Shown here piece after piece: positions 52,936 to 61,887 of a DNA stretch of 64,000 nt. Below the pieces are notes generated by a model. That model made no database searches, was not told the DNA's origin, and saw only the letters and a list, made by a program, of their open reading frames with translations. Position numbers and translations under genes: made by a program. Where the stretch lies: positions 1,488,001 through 1,552,000 of the forward strand of contig NZ_JAFIBM010000001.1 of NCBI RefSeq assembly GCF_017833035.1. The letters are read 5' to 3'. The DNA is from Frigoribacterium sp. PvP032. Lineage in GTDB: Bacteria; Actinomycetota; Actinomycetes; Actinomycetales; Microbacteriaceae. Position 1 is the first letter of the stretch. Every line of letters starts with the position of its first letter.

Positions 52936-53628
52936 GTGCGCATCGACATCGTGTCGATCTTCCCGGAGTTCTTCTCCGTGCTCGACATCTCGCTGCTCGG
53001 CAAGGCCCGCCAGCAGGGTCTCCTCGACGTCGCGGTGCACGATCTGCGTGACTTCACGCACGACCGGCACCGCACCGTCGACGACACCCCGTACGGCGGC
53101 GGAGCCGGCATGGTCATGAAGCCCGAGCCGTGGGGCGAGGCGCTCGACCACGTGCTGGGCGACGACGCCGACCCGGCCTCGACGACGGTCATCGTGCCGT
53201 CGCCGGCGGGAACGCCCTTCACCCAGGCGCTGGCGCGCGAGCTCGCCGCCGTGCCGCACCTCGTCTTCACCTGCGGGCGCTACGAGGGCATCGACCAGCG
53301 TGTCGTCGAGCACGCGTCCTCGCGCGTCACCGTGCGCGAGATCAGCCTCGGCGACTACGTGCTGAACGGCGGCGAGGTCGCCGTCACGGCGATGATCGAG
53401 GCCGTGGGGCGTCTCGTCCCCGGCGTCGTCGGCAACCCGGAGAGCCTCACCGAGGAGAGCCACGAGGGCGGCCTGCTCGAGTACCCCAGCTACACGAAGC
53501 CCGCCTCGTGGCGCGGCCTGGACGTGCCGCCGGTGCTGATGGGCGGCAACCACGGCGCCATCGCCTCGTGGCGGCACGAGCAGCAGCTCGAGCGCACGCG
53601 GCGAGTGCGACCCGACCTGCTCGGCTGA
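52936..53628 (+). CDS. trmD: tRNA (guanine(37)-N1)-methyltransferase
   Basis: Methylates G37 of proline, leucine and arginine tRNAs, preventing frameshifting. 230 residues. SPOUT-knot motifs: [79 protein letters not shown] at 52936. Last gene of the rpsP operon. Confidence 0.96.
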   Translation: MRIDIVSIFPEFFSVLDISLLGKARQQGLLDVAVHDLRDFTHDRHRTVDDTPYGGGAGMVMKPEPWGEALDHVLGDDADPASTTVIVPSPAGTPFTQALARELAAVPHLVFTCGRYEGIDQRVVEHASSRVTVREISLGDYVLNGGEVAVTAMIEAVGRLVPGVVGNPESLTEESHEGGLLEYPSYTKPASWRGLDVPPVLMGGNHGAIASWRHEQQLERTRRVRPDLLG

Positions 53629-53997
53629 CCACCGCCTCCTCGCCTGGCTCGCTGCCCCGGGTGCTCTCAAATTCGAGAGTGATCCGGATGCGAGCCCCTG
53701 GTCCGGCCCGGTCCCGACGCCTCGCGGGCGCGGATCTGTCTCGCTCTGGGACGCCTGCGCGATGGTTTCGCAAATGCCGACCGGCGAGGCTGCAACAGCT
53801 GGATATCCGGGTGCTGCAGCACCCTCCCAGGCTGTTCCGTCGGGTTCTGCGGCGTCCCGCCCGGCCTGGGCAGGATCCCTCTCGCTCTGCGGACACCAGG
53901 CGGCGGACTCCAGACGGCCGGCACGGCGAGGTGCGGCGTGCACGTCGAGACGTACCTTCGCAGCCAGTTCTCCGCCGGGCGCCCGTACCCTCGGGGC
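53629..53997. other. 369-base trmD downstream gap with structured element, no gene
   Basis: The first 130 bases hold the second copy of the dispersed structured element. 53808–53823 is a perfect 16-base palindrome GGGTGCTGCAGCACCC. TACCCT at 53986–53991 sits six bases before the next ATG, a likely leaderless promoter. Reading frames through the gap show no recognisable protein. Confidence 0.55.
53648..53759. repeat. dispersed structured intergenic element, copy 2
   Basis: Contains the same blocks as 26783–26884: CTCGCTGCCCCG, AATTCGAGAGTGATCCG, and GCGGATCTGTCTCGC starting exactly 55 bases after GAGAGT. An extra local hairpin CTCTC/GAGAG (CTCTCAAATTCGAGAG) precedes the middle block here. The 43-base interior differs from copy 1. 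Confidence 0.65.
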
Positions 53998-54567
53998 ATG
54001 GCGATCCGTCGAGTCCTGTACCGCCTCCTCTGGCCTGCCGTCTTCGTGCTGCCCCTGTGGGTGCTGTTCGGGCGGGCCTTCTTCGGCGTGCCGCTCGGGC
54101 TGCAGGTCCTCGGGCAGCTCGTGCTGGTGCCGTTGCTCTTCGTCGGCCAGGCCGTGGCCGCCGGCGTCGTCACGGCTCGGCGCAGCGTCCGCGACGAGCG
54201 GGCCGTGTCGTGGATCGACGCTGGCCTGCTCGTGGTCACGTGGGCGGCCCAGCTCGCCCTCGGCTTCTTCCTCGTCGACGGGTCCGCCGCCTCCTCGGCA
54301 TCGTCGGCCTTCACCCGGGTGGTGCCCGGCGGCGACCTCGACCTGTCCAGCGCGCTGTTCGGCCTGTCGGCCGTCGTGACCGTCGCCGGCGGCCTCGGCC
54401 TGCTCGCTGCTGCCGTGTGGCAGTTCCTGGCGGAGGCGCGGCACCGGGTGACGGCGTCGCTCGCCGATCTCGACAGGGTCGCCACGGCTGCCAGGGTCGA
54501 CGCCCGCGCCGCAGGGGTCGCTGCGGGGGACCCCGCCCGGGTCATCCGCATCTCGCCGCGGGAGTAG
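53998..54567 (+). CDS. four-helix membrane protein, unknown function
   Basis: 189 residues with four probable membrane helices ([89 protein letters not shown]) and a charged cytoplasmic C-terminus with a short helix ([20 protein letters not shown]). Family not recognised; similar proteins occur near trmD/rplS in related genomes. ATG at 53998 with TACCCT six bases upstream. Confidence 0.75.
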   Translation: MAIRRVLYRLLWPAVFVLPLWVLFGRAFFGVPLGLQVLGQLVLVPLLFVGQAVAAGVVTARRSVRDERAVSWIDAGLLVVTWAAQLALGFFLVDGSAASSASSAFTRVVPGGDLDLSSALFGLSAVVTVAGGLGLLAAAVWQFLAEARHRVTASLADLDRVATAARVDARAAGVAAGDPARVIRISPRE

Positions 54568-54763
54568 CGCCGGGGCCGCTCGTCCGCACGACCGTCGCGG
54601 TGGCGACAGGGTGCGCGGCTGTGGCATGATTGACGCTTGTGCCTGGGCACGACTCTGCCTCAGGGGAGTCTGCCTCACCAGAGCACGTCATCTTCATCAC
54701 CAGATGGTGGGCATCCACCACGAACGGCAGTCGACCTGTGGCGGCTGCAGAGAGCGAACTACC
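54568..54763 (+). promoter_or_regulatory. rplS promoter and leader
   Basis: CATGAT around 54626–54631 (context TGTGGCATGATTGACG) is a good -10, giving a leader of about 125 bases before rplS. The leader can form an ACCAGATGGT-type local hairpin. It is not recognisable as a known L19 leader. Confidence 0.4.
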
Positions 54764-55111
54764 ATGCACATCCTCGACGCGGTCGACTCCGCCAACCTCC
54801 GCTCGGACGTCCCCGACTTCCGCGCCGGCGACACCGTCAAGGTGCACGTCAACATCATCGAGGGCACGCGCTCGCGAGTCCAGGTCTTCCAGGGCGTCGT
54901 CATCGGCAAGCAGAACGAGGGCATCCGCGAGACCTTCACGGTCCGCAAGGTCAGCTTCCAGGTCGGCGTCGAGCGCACCTTCCCGGTCCACTCGCCGGTC
55001 ATCGACCACATCGAGGTCGTCAGCCGTGGTGCCGTCCGTCGCGCCAAGCTGTACTACCTCCGCGAGCTCCGCGGCAAGAAGGCCAAGATCAAGGAGAAGC
55101 GCGACAACTGA
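54764..55111 (+). CDS. rplS: 50S ribosomal protein L19
   Basis: 115 residues, the family norm: [32 protein letters not shown]… and the C-terminal [18 protein letters not shown]. Located at the 30S–50S interface. Followed by a strong terminator. Confidence 0.97.
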   Translation: MHILDAVDSANLRSDVPDFRAGDTVKVHVNIIEGTRSRVQVFQGVVIGKQNEGIRETFTVRKVSFQVGVERTFPVHSPVIDHIEVVSRGAVRRAKLYYLRELRGKKAKIKEKRDN

Positions 55112-55130
55112 CCCCGTCGCACGATCTTCA

Positions 55131-55167
55131 CCGAGCTCCCCGCCCTATACGATGGCGGGGAGCTCGG
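55131..55167 (+). terminator. rplS terminator, loop carries a promoter-like sequence
   Basis: Perfect 14-base arms CCGAGCTCCCCGCC (55131–55144) and GGCGGGGAGCTCGG (55154–55167). The nine-base loop reads CTATACGAT, which contains a -10-like TATACG/TACGAT just ahead of lepB. Confidence 0.85.
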
Positions 55168-55176
55168 GCGGTTAAA

Positions 55177-55929
55177 TTGACTAATGCATCCCTGCGGCGC
55201 CGTCTGCGCCGCCCCCGTCGTGACGACGACCGCAAGCGCGGCATCGGCACGTTCCTGCGCGACGTGGTCATCATCTTCCTCGCCGCGCTCCTCATCTCGT
55301 TCCTGATCAAGACGTTCCTGATCCGGTCGTTCTACATCCCCAGCGGGTCGATGGAGGACACGCTGCAGATCAACGACCGCATCATCGTCAACGAGCTCGT
55401 CCCCGACCTGGTCGACGTGAAGCGCGGCGACGTCGTCGTCTTCACCGACCCGGGCGGCTGGCTCGAGGGCACGGCCCCGGTCGCCCCGGCCTCGGGCGGC
55501 CCCGTCTCCGACGGCCTCTCGTGGTTCCTCACCCAGGTGGGCCTCGGCGCCCAGGACAGCAACGACCACCTCATCAAGCGGGTCATCGGGCTGCCCGGCG
55601 ACACCGTCGAGTGCTGCAACGACTACGGGCAGATGTCGGTCAACGGCGTGCCCGTCGAGGAGCCGTACGTGAAGTTCCCGCCGGGCGAGACGCGGGTGTC
55701 CGGCGACGACTTCTCCGTCACCGTGCCAGAAGGGTCCCTCTGGGTGATGGGCGACAACCGGTACAACTCGAAAGACTCCCGGTACAACCGCGAGACGCCG
55801 AGCCAGGGCTTCGTCCCGATGTCCGACGTGGTCGGCCGGGCCTTCGTGATCAGCTGGCCGTCGACCCGGTGGACGTGGCTGGGCGACTACCCCGAGGTCT
55901 TCCGCGGCACCGAGCGCGACGGCGAGTGA
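55177..55929 (+). CDS. lepB: signal peptidase I
   Basis: Membrane serine protease that removes signal peptides from exported proteins. 250 residues: a basic N-terminus (RRRLRRPRRDDDRKR), one membrane helix (DVVIIFLAALLISFLI), the catalytic serine in YIPSGSMEDTL, the catalytic lysine in HLIKRVIGLPGD, and the GDNRYNSKDSR box. The best start is TTG at 55177 (MTNASLRRR), because no in-frame ATG precedes the helix. The stop overlaps the rnhB ATG. Confidence 0.94.
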   Translation: MTNASLRRRLRRPRRDDDRKRGIGTFLRDVVIIFLAALLISFLIKTFLIRSFYIPSGSMEDTLQINDRIIVNELVPDLVDVKRGDVVVFTDPGGWLEGTAPVAPASGGPVSDGLSWFLTQVGLGAQDSNDHLIKRVIGLPGDTVECCNDYGQMSVNGVPVEEPYVKFPPGETRVSGDDFSVTVPEGSLWVMGDNRYNSKDSRYNRETPSQGFVPMSDVVGRAFVISWPSTRWTWLGDYPEVFRGTERDGE

Positions 55930-56564
55930 TGGCGGTCGTCGATCCCACCCTCGACGTCGAGCGCGAGCTGCACGCCGCCGGTGCCACCTGGGTGATCGGC
56001 TGCGACGAGGTCGGCCGCGGCGCCATCGCGGGCCCCGTGGCCGTCGGCCTCAGCGCGGTGCATGCCGAGTGCGGCGAGATGCCCCTCGGCCTGCGCGACA
56101 GCAAGCTGCTCAGCGAGAAGCGCCGAGAGGCGCTCTATCCCGTCGCGACGAGCTGGGTGCAGGCCCACGCGGTCGGCCTGGCCGAGGCACACGAGGTGGA
56201 CAGGATCGGCATCGTGGCGGCCCTCGGGCTCGCAGGCAGGCGCGCGCTCACCGCGCTGCACGAGGCGGGGGTGGGCATCATGAGCTCGGTCGTCGTCCTC
56301 GACGGCAACCACGACTACCTGTCGCCCGCGCTGACGACCGTGCCCCGCATCACGACCCGCGTCAAGGCCGACCGCGACTGCGCGTCCGTGGCCGCCGCCT
56401 CCGTCATCGCCAAGGTCCACCGCGACCGCATGATGATCGAGGCCGATCTCGAGCACCCCGGCTACGGCTGGGCGGGCAACAAGGGCTACGGCTCGGGAGC
56501 CCACTACGCCGCCCTCGGCGAGCTCGGCCCCTCGCCCCTGCACAGGCTCACCTGGCTGCACTGA
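55929..56564 (+). CDS. rnhB: ribonuclease HII
   Basis: Removes ribonucleotides from DNA and RNA from hybrids. 211 residues. Catalytic acidic residues in GCDEVGRGAIAGPVAVG, LRDSKLLSEKRR, VVLDGNHDY and KADRDCASVAAASVIAKVHRDRMM; C-terminal YGWAGNKGYGSGAHYAAL. ATG overlaps the lepB stop by one base. Confidence 0.96.
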   Translation: MAVVDPTLDVERELHAAGATWVIGCDEVGRGAIAGPVAVGLSAVHAECGEMPLGLRDSKLLSEKRREALYPVATSWVQAHAVGLAEAHEVDRIGIVAALGLAGRRALTALHEAGVGIMSSVVVLDGNHDYLSPALTTVPRITTRVKADRDCASVAAASVIAKVHRDRMMIEADLEHPGYGWAGNKGYGSGAHYAALGELGPSPLHRLTWLH

Positions 56565-56647
56565 GACCCGATCGGCTGAGACCAGGACGACGGCGCCGAG
56601 ACGTCCCGGCGTGACGCCCGCCCGTGGCCGCGTAGGATGACTTCTCG

Positions 56648-56971
56648 ATGGACGAGGACGAGTTCGAAGACTACGACCGTGAGGTCGAGCTCGCGTTGTA
56701 CCGCGAGTACCGGGACGTGGTGTCGCAGTTCCGCTACGTCGTCGAGACGGAGCGGCGCTTCTACCTGGCCAACGAGGTCGATCTCGTGCGCCGCGACACG
56801 GAGCACGACTTCTACTTCGAGCTGACGATGACCGACGTCTGGGTGTGGGACGTCTACAGGTCCGACCGCTTCGTGAAGTCGGTCCGCGTGCTCACCTTCA
56901 AGGACGTGAACGTCGAGGAGCTGACGGCCCGTGACCTCGAGCTGCCCAAGGAGCTCGCGCTCGACGAGTAG
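56648..56971 (+). CDS. DUF2469 family protein
   Basis: 107 residues. Very acidic N-terminus (MDEDEFEDYDREVELALYREYRDVV), then FYLANEVDLV and TMTDVWVWDVYRSDRFVKSVRVLTFKDVNVEEL. This actinobacterial family is invariably found between rnhB and yraN; function unknown. TAGGAT at 56633–56638 lies nine bases before the ATG, so little or no leader. Confidence 0.92.
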   Translation: MDEDEFEDYDREVELALYREYRDVVSQFRYVVETERRFYLANEVDLVRRDTEHDFYFELTMTDVWVWDVYRSDRFVKSVRVLTFKDVNVEELTARDLELPKELALDE

Positions 56972-57076
56972 CTCCTCCCTCCCCAGCTGAGCTGGTCCGG
57001 GCGCCCGTCCCCAGGGACGCGTCCCCGGCGGGCGGGCTCGAGCTCACCTGCGGCACAGTCCGTGCAGGAGGTCGAG

Positions 57077-57439
57077 ATGGCGAAGAAGGACGAGACGGGT
57101 CGGCACGGCGAGGTGCTGGCAGCCCGCTGGCTCGAGGGGCGCGGTCTGCGCGTGGTCGAGCTGAACTGGCGGTGCCGTGAGGGCGAGATCGACGTCGTCG
57201 CGCTCGACGGCGACGAGGTCGTGGTCGTGGAGGTCAAGACGCGGCGGGGGATCGGCTGGGGTCATCCCCTCGAGGCGGTCACCCCCGCGAAGCTGGCCCG
57301 GCTTCGACGCCTGGCCGGGGCGTGGCTCGAGGCCCACCCGGGAACGGGCAGCGGGGTGCGCATCGACGTCGTCGGCGTCGTCCTCGGCCGTACCCCGGCC
57401 GACGACGAGATCTCGCACGTGCAGGGTGCCGGAGCGTGA
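57077..57439 (+). CDS. yraN: YraN/UPF0102 family nuclease-like protein
   Basis: 120 residues with a restriction-endonuclease-like fold signature: GRHGEVLAARWLEGRGLRVVELNWRCREGEIDVVA and VVVVEVKTRRG (the E-x-K active-site strand). Role not established, suspected in DNA processing. ATG at 57077, five bases after AGGAGG (57066–57071). The stop overlaps the next gene. Confidence 0.93.
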   Translation: MAKKDETGRHGEVLAARWLEGRGLRVVELNWRCREGEIDVVALDGDEVVVVEVKTRRGIGWGHPLEAVTPAKLARLRRLAGAWLEAHPGTGSGVRIDVVGVVLGRTPADDEISHVQGAGA

Positions 57440-58965
57440 GCGTCGGTCGGACGAGGGCCGTGTCGCTGCTCGGCCTCGAGGGAGCGCTCGTCGAGGTCGA
57501 GGCGGACATCGGCCCCGGCCTGCCGGCGTTCGTCATCATCGGGCTGCCGGACGCCTCGCTCGGCGAGGCTCGCGACAGGGTGCGGGCGGCGGCCACCAAC
57601 GCCGGGTGCGCCCTCCCGGCGCGCAAGCTGACGGTCAACCTGTCGCCGGCGTCGCTGCCCAAGCACGGCTCGTCGTTCGACCTGGCGATCGCGATGGCGG
57701 CGTTGGCGGCCTCGGGGCTCGTCTCGGCGCAGTCGGTTGAGGAGGCGGTCCACCTGGGCGAGCTCGGCCTCGACGGTCGCGTCCGCCCCGTCGACGGGGT
57801 GCTGCCGGCCGTCCTCGCCGCGCGGCGGGCCGGAGTCTCGACCGTCGTCGTCCCGGCGGACGCGGTCGACGAGGCGTCGTTGGTGCCCGGCATCGTCGTG
57901 GTGGGCGTCGCGAGCCTCCGTGAGGCCGCCATCCGCCACGGCGCCGAGCTCGCCCCCGAGCCCGTCGACGCGATCCGCCGAGCTCGGCCCGACGATCCGG
58001 GGCGCGAGGTCTCCGACCTCAGCGACGTCATCGGCAACTCCGACGCCGTCGAGGCGCTGGTGGTCGCCGCGGCCGGGGGCCACCACCTCCTGATGGTGGG
58101 CCCGCCGGGTGCAGGCAAGAGCATGCTCGCCGCGCGTCTCCCGGGGCTCCTGCCGGACCTCGACGTCGACGAGGCGCTCGAGGTCAGCTCCGTGCGCTCG
58201 TTGTCGGGCCGGCCGGTGGGCGGCGAGCTCGAGAGGCGCCCGCCGTTCGAGGATCCCCACCACACGTCGAGCGCCGCGGCCATGGTCGGGGGCGGCAGCA
58301 GCGTGATCCGCCCGGGAGCAGTCACCCGGGCGAGCCGGGGCGTGCTCTTCCTCGATGAGGCACCCGAGTTCTCGCAGTCGGTGCTCGACTGCCTCCGCCA
58401 GCCCCTCGAGTCCGGACAGGTCGTCATCCACCGGTCCCGGGCCGTGGCCCGCTTCCCGGCGAGGTTCCAGCTCGTGGCCGCCGCCAACCCGTGTCCGTGC
58501 GGGCAGCACGGCACCCGCGACGGCGACTGCGTCTGCACGCCGATCCAACGACGGCGGTACCACGCCAAGTTGTCGGGTCCGCTCGTCGACCGCATCGACA
58601 TCCAGCTGCAGGTCGCCCGCATCAGCTCGGCGCAGTTCCGCCTGGCCGAGACCGCCGAGGTGGTCACGACGGCGGCGGCACGGGCACGGGTCGAGGAGGC
58701 GCGGCGTCGGTCGGCCGCCCGGCTCGCCGACACCCCGTGGCGGCTCAACGCCGAGGTGTCGGGCACCTGGCTGCGGTCTCCGGGCCGTCGCCTCCCGCTG
58801 TCCTCGACCCGGCCGATCGACCGCGCCCTCGAGTCGGGCGCACTCACCATGCGGGGCTACGACCGCGTGCTCAAGGTCGCGTGGACGCTCGCCGACCTCG
58901 ACGGGGTGGACGTGCCGGGTCACGGACACGTCGCCAGGGCACTCGGCCTGCGGCGGTCGCTGTGA
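57436..58965 (+). CDS. comM: YifB/ComM-family Mg-chelatase-like AAA+ protein
   Basis: 509 residues. N-terminal Lon-like domain (VEADIGPGLPAFVIIGLPDASLGEARDRV), AAA+ core with Walker A GPPGAGKSM and Walker B GVLFLDEAPEF, zinc-type cysteines NPCPCGQHG…CVCTP, and the C-terminal Mg-chelatase domain. ComM homologues act as helicases promoting branch migration during transformation. GTG start overlapping yraN; the stop overlaps dprA. Confidence 0.94.
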   Translation: MSVGRTRAVSLLGLEGALVEVEADIGPGLPAFVIIGLPDASLGEARDRVRAAATNAGCALPARKLTVNLSPASLPKHGSSFDLAIAMAALAASGLVSAQSVEEAVHLGELGLDGRVRPVDGVLPAVLAARRAGVSTVVVPADAVDEASLVPGIVVVGVASLREAAIRHGAELAPEPVDAIRRARPDDPGREVSDLSDVIGNSDAVEALVVAAAGGHHLLMVGPPGAGKSMLAARLPGLLPDLDVDEALEVSSVRSLSGRPVGGELERRPPFEDPHHTSSAAAMVGGGSSVIRPGAVTRASRGVLFLDEAPEFSQSVLDCLRQPLESGQVVIHRSRAVARFPARFQLVAAANPCPCGQHGTRDGDCVCTPIQRRRYHAKLSGPLVDRIDIQLQVARISSAQFRLAETAEVVTTAAARARVEEARRRSAARLADTPWRLNAEVSGTWLRSPGRRLPLSSTRPIDRALESGALTMRGYDRVLKVAWTLADLDGVDVPGHGHVARALGLRRSL

Positions 58966-60212
58966 ACGCGCTGCTCTCGGCCAGCTCGGCCGACCTCGTC
59001 GACCTCGTCGCCGGGGTGCGGCCGGACGAGCCGTCCCGGTGCGATCCCGTCGACGCGTTCGGGCTGGCGGCGTGGAGCGGCGTCGCGTCGGACGGCGACG
59101 CGGCGGCGGGTGCCTGCCGCCGGGCCCTGGGGCCGGCCGTCTCGCTCCGGCTGGTGATCGAGTCGCTGGCGTCCCGGCGCTCGGAGCTCGACCCCGGGGT
59201 GCTCGGGGCGCGGATGGTCGAGGCGGGCGTGCCCGAGGTCGACCGCCTCGAGCTGCACCGGGCGCTCAGCCGGTGGGCTCCTCGGGTCGAGGCCGGCACC
59301 GTCCGCGGGTGGTTCCGGTCCGCCACGGCCCTGGGCGTCCGCGTCCTCGTGCCGGGCGACACGTCGTGGCCGTCGGCCCTCGACGACCTCGGCGACCACG
59401 CGCCGGCGGCCCTCTGGCTGCGCGGCGGCGGTCGGCTGCCCGAGACAGGGGCAGGGGTGGCCCTCGTCGGGGCACGGGCGGCGACGTCCTACGGCGAGCA
59501 GGTGGCCGCAGACCTGTCGAGCGGGCTCTCCGACCGTGGGCTGGTCGTCGTCTCGGGCGGCGCGTACGGCGTCGACGGCATGGCCCACCGCGCCGCCGTC
59601 GCCTCGGACGCAGGCACGATCGCGGTCATGGCCGGGGGCGTCGACCGCTTCTACCCGACCGGGCACGACGACCTCCTGCGGGCCGTGCTGCGCGACGGCC
59701 TCATGGTCTCCGAGTCACCGTGCGGCACCATGCCCCACCGTTTCCGGTTCCTCAGCCGCAACAGGCTGATCGCGGCCCTCAGCGCGGTCGTCGTCGTGGT
59801 CGAGGCCGGCCGTCGCTCCGGCTCGCTCAACACGGCCGGCCACGCGACCGCGCTGGGTCGTCCCGTCGGGGCCGTGCCGGGCCCCGTCACGTCTCCGCTC
59901 TCGGCGGGCTGCCACGCGCTCCTCCGCTCGGGCCTCGCGACCTGCGTCACCGGGGTGCCCGACGTCGTCGAGCTGGTGGGCGGGCAGGAAGACCTCGTCG
60001 AGCAGGCCTGGCAGTCAGAGCAGCCCGTCGACGTCAGCCGGGTACAGGACGCCCTCAGCGCGCGGGTCGAGCGCAGCACGGACGAGGTGGCCGCGGCCTC
60101 CGGCCTCTCGCTCACGACGGTGCGGACCCTCCTGGCCGAGATGGAGGCCGACGACCTGGTCGAGAGGCGGCCCGCCGGGTGGCGTCGACGCCCTGCCCCG
60201 CCACGTGGGTAG
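58962..60212 (+). CDS. dprA: DNA-processing protein DprA
   Basis: Loads RecA onto incoming single-stranded DNA in transformation. 416 residues: Rossmann-like core with VALVGARAATSYGEQVA, VVSGGAYGVDGMAHRAA, FRFLSRNRLIAALSAVVVVVEAG, GHATALGRPVGAVPGPVTSPLSAGCHALL. A C-terminal winged-helix domain (STDEVAAASGLSLTTVRTLLAEMEADDLV) follows. GTG overlaps the comM stop by four bases. Confidence 0.95.
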   Translation: MNALLSASSADLVDLVAGVRPDEPSRCDPVDAFGLAAWSGVASDGDAAAGACRRALGPAVSLRLVIESLASRRSELDPGVLGARMVEAGVPEVDRLELHRALSRWAPRVEAGTVRGWFRSATALGVRVLVPGDTSWPSALDDLGDHAPAALWLRGGGRLPETGAGVALVGARAATSYGEQVAADLSSGLSDRGLVVVSGGAYGVDGMAHRAAVASDAGTIAVMAGGVDRFYPTGHDDLLRAVLRDGLMVSESPCGTMPHRFRFLSRNRLIAALSAVVVVVEAGRRSGSLNTAGHATALGRPVGAVPGPVTSPLSAGCHALLRSGLATCVTGVPDVVELVGGQEDLVEQAWQSEQPVDVSRVQDALSARVERSTDEVAAASGLSLTTVRTLLAEMEADDLVERRPAGWRRRPAPPRG

Positions 60213-60221
60213 CCTGACGAC

Positions 60222-60296
60222 GTGCGAGCGACGAGCGGCGGCCCCGGGGCGCGGGAGACGACCGAGGTCGGCCGCGAGGGGCGGCGCAGGCCGTGA
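60222..60296 (+). CDS. possible 24-codon leader peptide coupled to xerC
   Basis: GTG at 60222 lies six bases after TAGCCT (60210–60215), the spacing expected for leaderless translation. The frame gives 24 residues, Arg- and Gly-rich (begins MRATSGGPGARETT, ends RRRP), and its TGA overlaps the xerC GTG (GTGA, 60293–60296). No homology support; it may only couple translation of xerC. Confidence 0.35.
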   Translation: MRATSGGPGARETTEVGREGRRRP

Positions 60297-61234
60297 CGCG
60301 CCTCCTCGGCGACGTCGAGCGGTTCCTCGCCCACCTCCGTGACGGCCGCGGGCTCAGCGAGCACACCGTCCGGGCCTACGCGTCCGACCTCGACGACCTC
60401 GACGCCCACGCCGCCGAGCGGGCCGGCCGGCCGCCGGTCACCGCCGACCTCGACCTCGAGCTGCTGCGCGACTGGCTCTGGCGCTCGACCGAGTCGGGCC
60501 TCGCGCGTACGACCCTCGCGCGGCGGGCCTCGAGCGCCAGGGCCTTCACCCGCTGGCTGGACGAGACCGACCGGACGCCCGCGGACGTGGGCGTGCGACT
60601 GCGCGCCCCCAAGGCGGAGAGCCACCTGCCCCGCGTCCTCACCTCGCCGCAGATCGACGGCGTGCTGCGGTCGCTCGCCGTCAGGGCCGACACGGCCGAC
60701 CCCGGGGCCGTGCGCGACCTCGCCGTCGTCGAGCTGCTCTACGGATCGGGCCTGCGCGTGTCCGAGCTGGTGGGCACCGACGTCGGCGACCTCGACCTCG
60801 GACGGAACACCGTCCTCGTGACGGGCAAGGGCGGCAAGCAGCGGGTCGTGCCCTTCGGGATCCCCGCGGCCGAGGCCCTCGACCGGTGGCTCGCCCTCGC
60901 GAGGCCGGCGCTCGCCGCGGTCGTCCCTGCAGACCCCGGCCGAGCCCACGACGCGCGACGGGCGGCGTTCCTCGGCGCGGGCGGCGCCCGGCTGGGCACC
61001 CGAGCCGTGCACAGGCTCGTGGCGGGACTGCTCGTCGACCTCCCGGGGGGCGGACCGGCCGGCCCCCACGCCCTGCGGCACACCGCGGCGACCCACCTGC
61101 TCGACGGCGGCGCCGACCTCCGCGCCGTGCAGGAGCTGCTCGGGCACGCCAGCCTCGGCACCACGCAGATCTACACGCACGTGTCGACCGAGCGGCTCCG
61201 CGAGAGCTACCGCACGGCCCACCCCCGGGCCTGA
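60293..61234 (+). CDS. xerC: tyrosine recombinase XerC
   Basis: Resolves chromosome dimers at dif. 313 residues: N-terminal SAM-like core-binding domain, then the catalytic domain with Arg in YGSGLRVSELVG, Lys in VTGKGGKQRVVP, HALRHTAATHLL (His-x-x-Arg), LLGHASLGTTQIYTHVS (His and the nucleophile Tyr). The dprA–xer arrangement is standard in actinobacteria, supporting a housekeeping recombinase rather than a phage integrase. GTG start. Confidence 0.92.
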   Translation: MTRLLGDVERFLAHLRDGRGLSEHTVRAYASDLDDLDAHAAERAGRPPVTADLDLELLRDWLWRSTESGLARTTLARRASSARAFTRWLDETDRTPADVGVRLRAPKAESHLPRVLTSPQIDGVLRSLAVRADTADPGAVRDLAVVELLYGSGLRVSELVGTDVGDLDLGRNTVLVTGKGGKQRVVPFGIPAAEALDRWLALARPALAAVVPADPGRAHDARRAAFLGAGGARLGTRAVHRLVAGLLVDLPGGGPAGPHALRHTAATHLLDGGADLRAVQELLGHASLGTTQIYTHVSTERLRESYRTAHPRA

Positions 61235-61278
61235 GCCGTCGGCGCGGCGTCCGCGGGGAGGCCCGTGTCCGTCGTGCG

Positions 61279-61887
61279 TCAGCGGCGGTGCCGCGTGGGC
61301 AGCAGCACCGACGGGCGCCCGAGCCCGAGCATCAGCAGCGGCGAGACGTACTCGCCGTCGATCCGCGCGCCGAGGTGCACGCACTCGACGTCGGGGCAGT
61401 GTCCGGCCTGCACCGTCCCCACGACCTGGCCGCGCACGACGGGATCGCCGGCGACCAGGTCGCTCACGACCGGCTCGAGGCTGCTCAGGACGCCGTCCGG
61501 GTGGCGCATCGAGAGCACCGGGCGGTCGACGACGACGCCGGAGAAGTGCACGACCCCGTCGTCCGGCGCGGTCACGTCCGAGCCCGCCGGCGTGCCCACG
61601 TCGATGCCGCGGTGCCCTGGCGACCACGGGTGCTCGGGGGCCGTGAAGGCCTGCACGACGGGATGCGGCACGGACACCGGCCACGACCACGGCACGACAG
61701 GTGCCGACGGGGCTGACATCGACGAGGCCGCCGCAGCACGCGCCGGGGTGCCGGCGTCCGGCCCCACCGCGGCCAGCAGGCCGACCAGGCCGATCAGGCC
61801 GCCCAGGCCGACTAGGCCGAACAGGCCGAGGAGGCGGGGGAGGGGGCGGCGCTGCCGGGTGCGACCCGGACGACAGGCGGTGTCCAT
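61279..61887 (-). CDS. M23-family peptidase, exported
   Basis: 202 residues from the ATG at 61887. A basic N-terminus, one hydrophobic segment (LLGLFGLVGLGGLIGLVGLLAAVG) with ARAAAASS as likely cleavage region, then an M23/LytM domain: GHRGIDVGTPAGSDVTAPDDGVVHFSG (first zinc ligands His and Asp) and CVHLGARIDG. The usual HxH motif reads His-Leu-Gly, so one zinc ligand appears lost and activity is doubtful. It may instead bind or regulate wall enzymes. Two cysteines (CPDVEC) could form a disulfide. Confidence 0.85.
   Translation of the reverse strand: MDTACRPGRTRQRRPLPRLLGLFGLVGLGGLIGLVGLLAAVGPDAGTPARAAAASSMSAPSAPVVPWSWPVSVPHPVVQAFTAPEHPWSPGHRGIDVGTPAGSDVTAPDDGVVHFSGVVVDRPVLSMRHPDGVLSSLEPVVSDLVAGDPVVRGQVVGTVQAGHCPDVECVHLGARIDGEYVSPLLMLGLGRPSVLLPTRHRR

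Noticed and set aside
60293-61234. Phage integrase
   Set aside because: Sequence and position next to dprA fit the housekeeping Xer recombinase; no phage genes are nearby.
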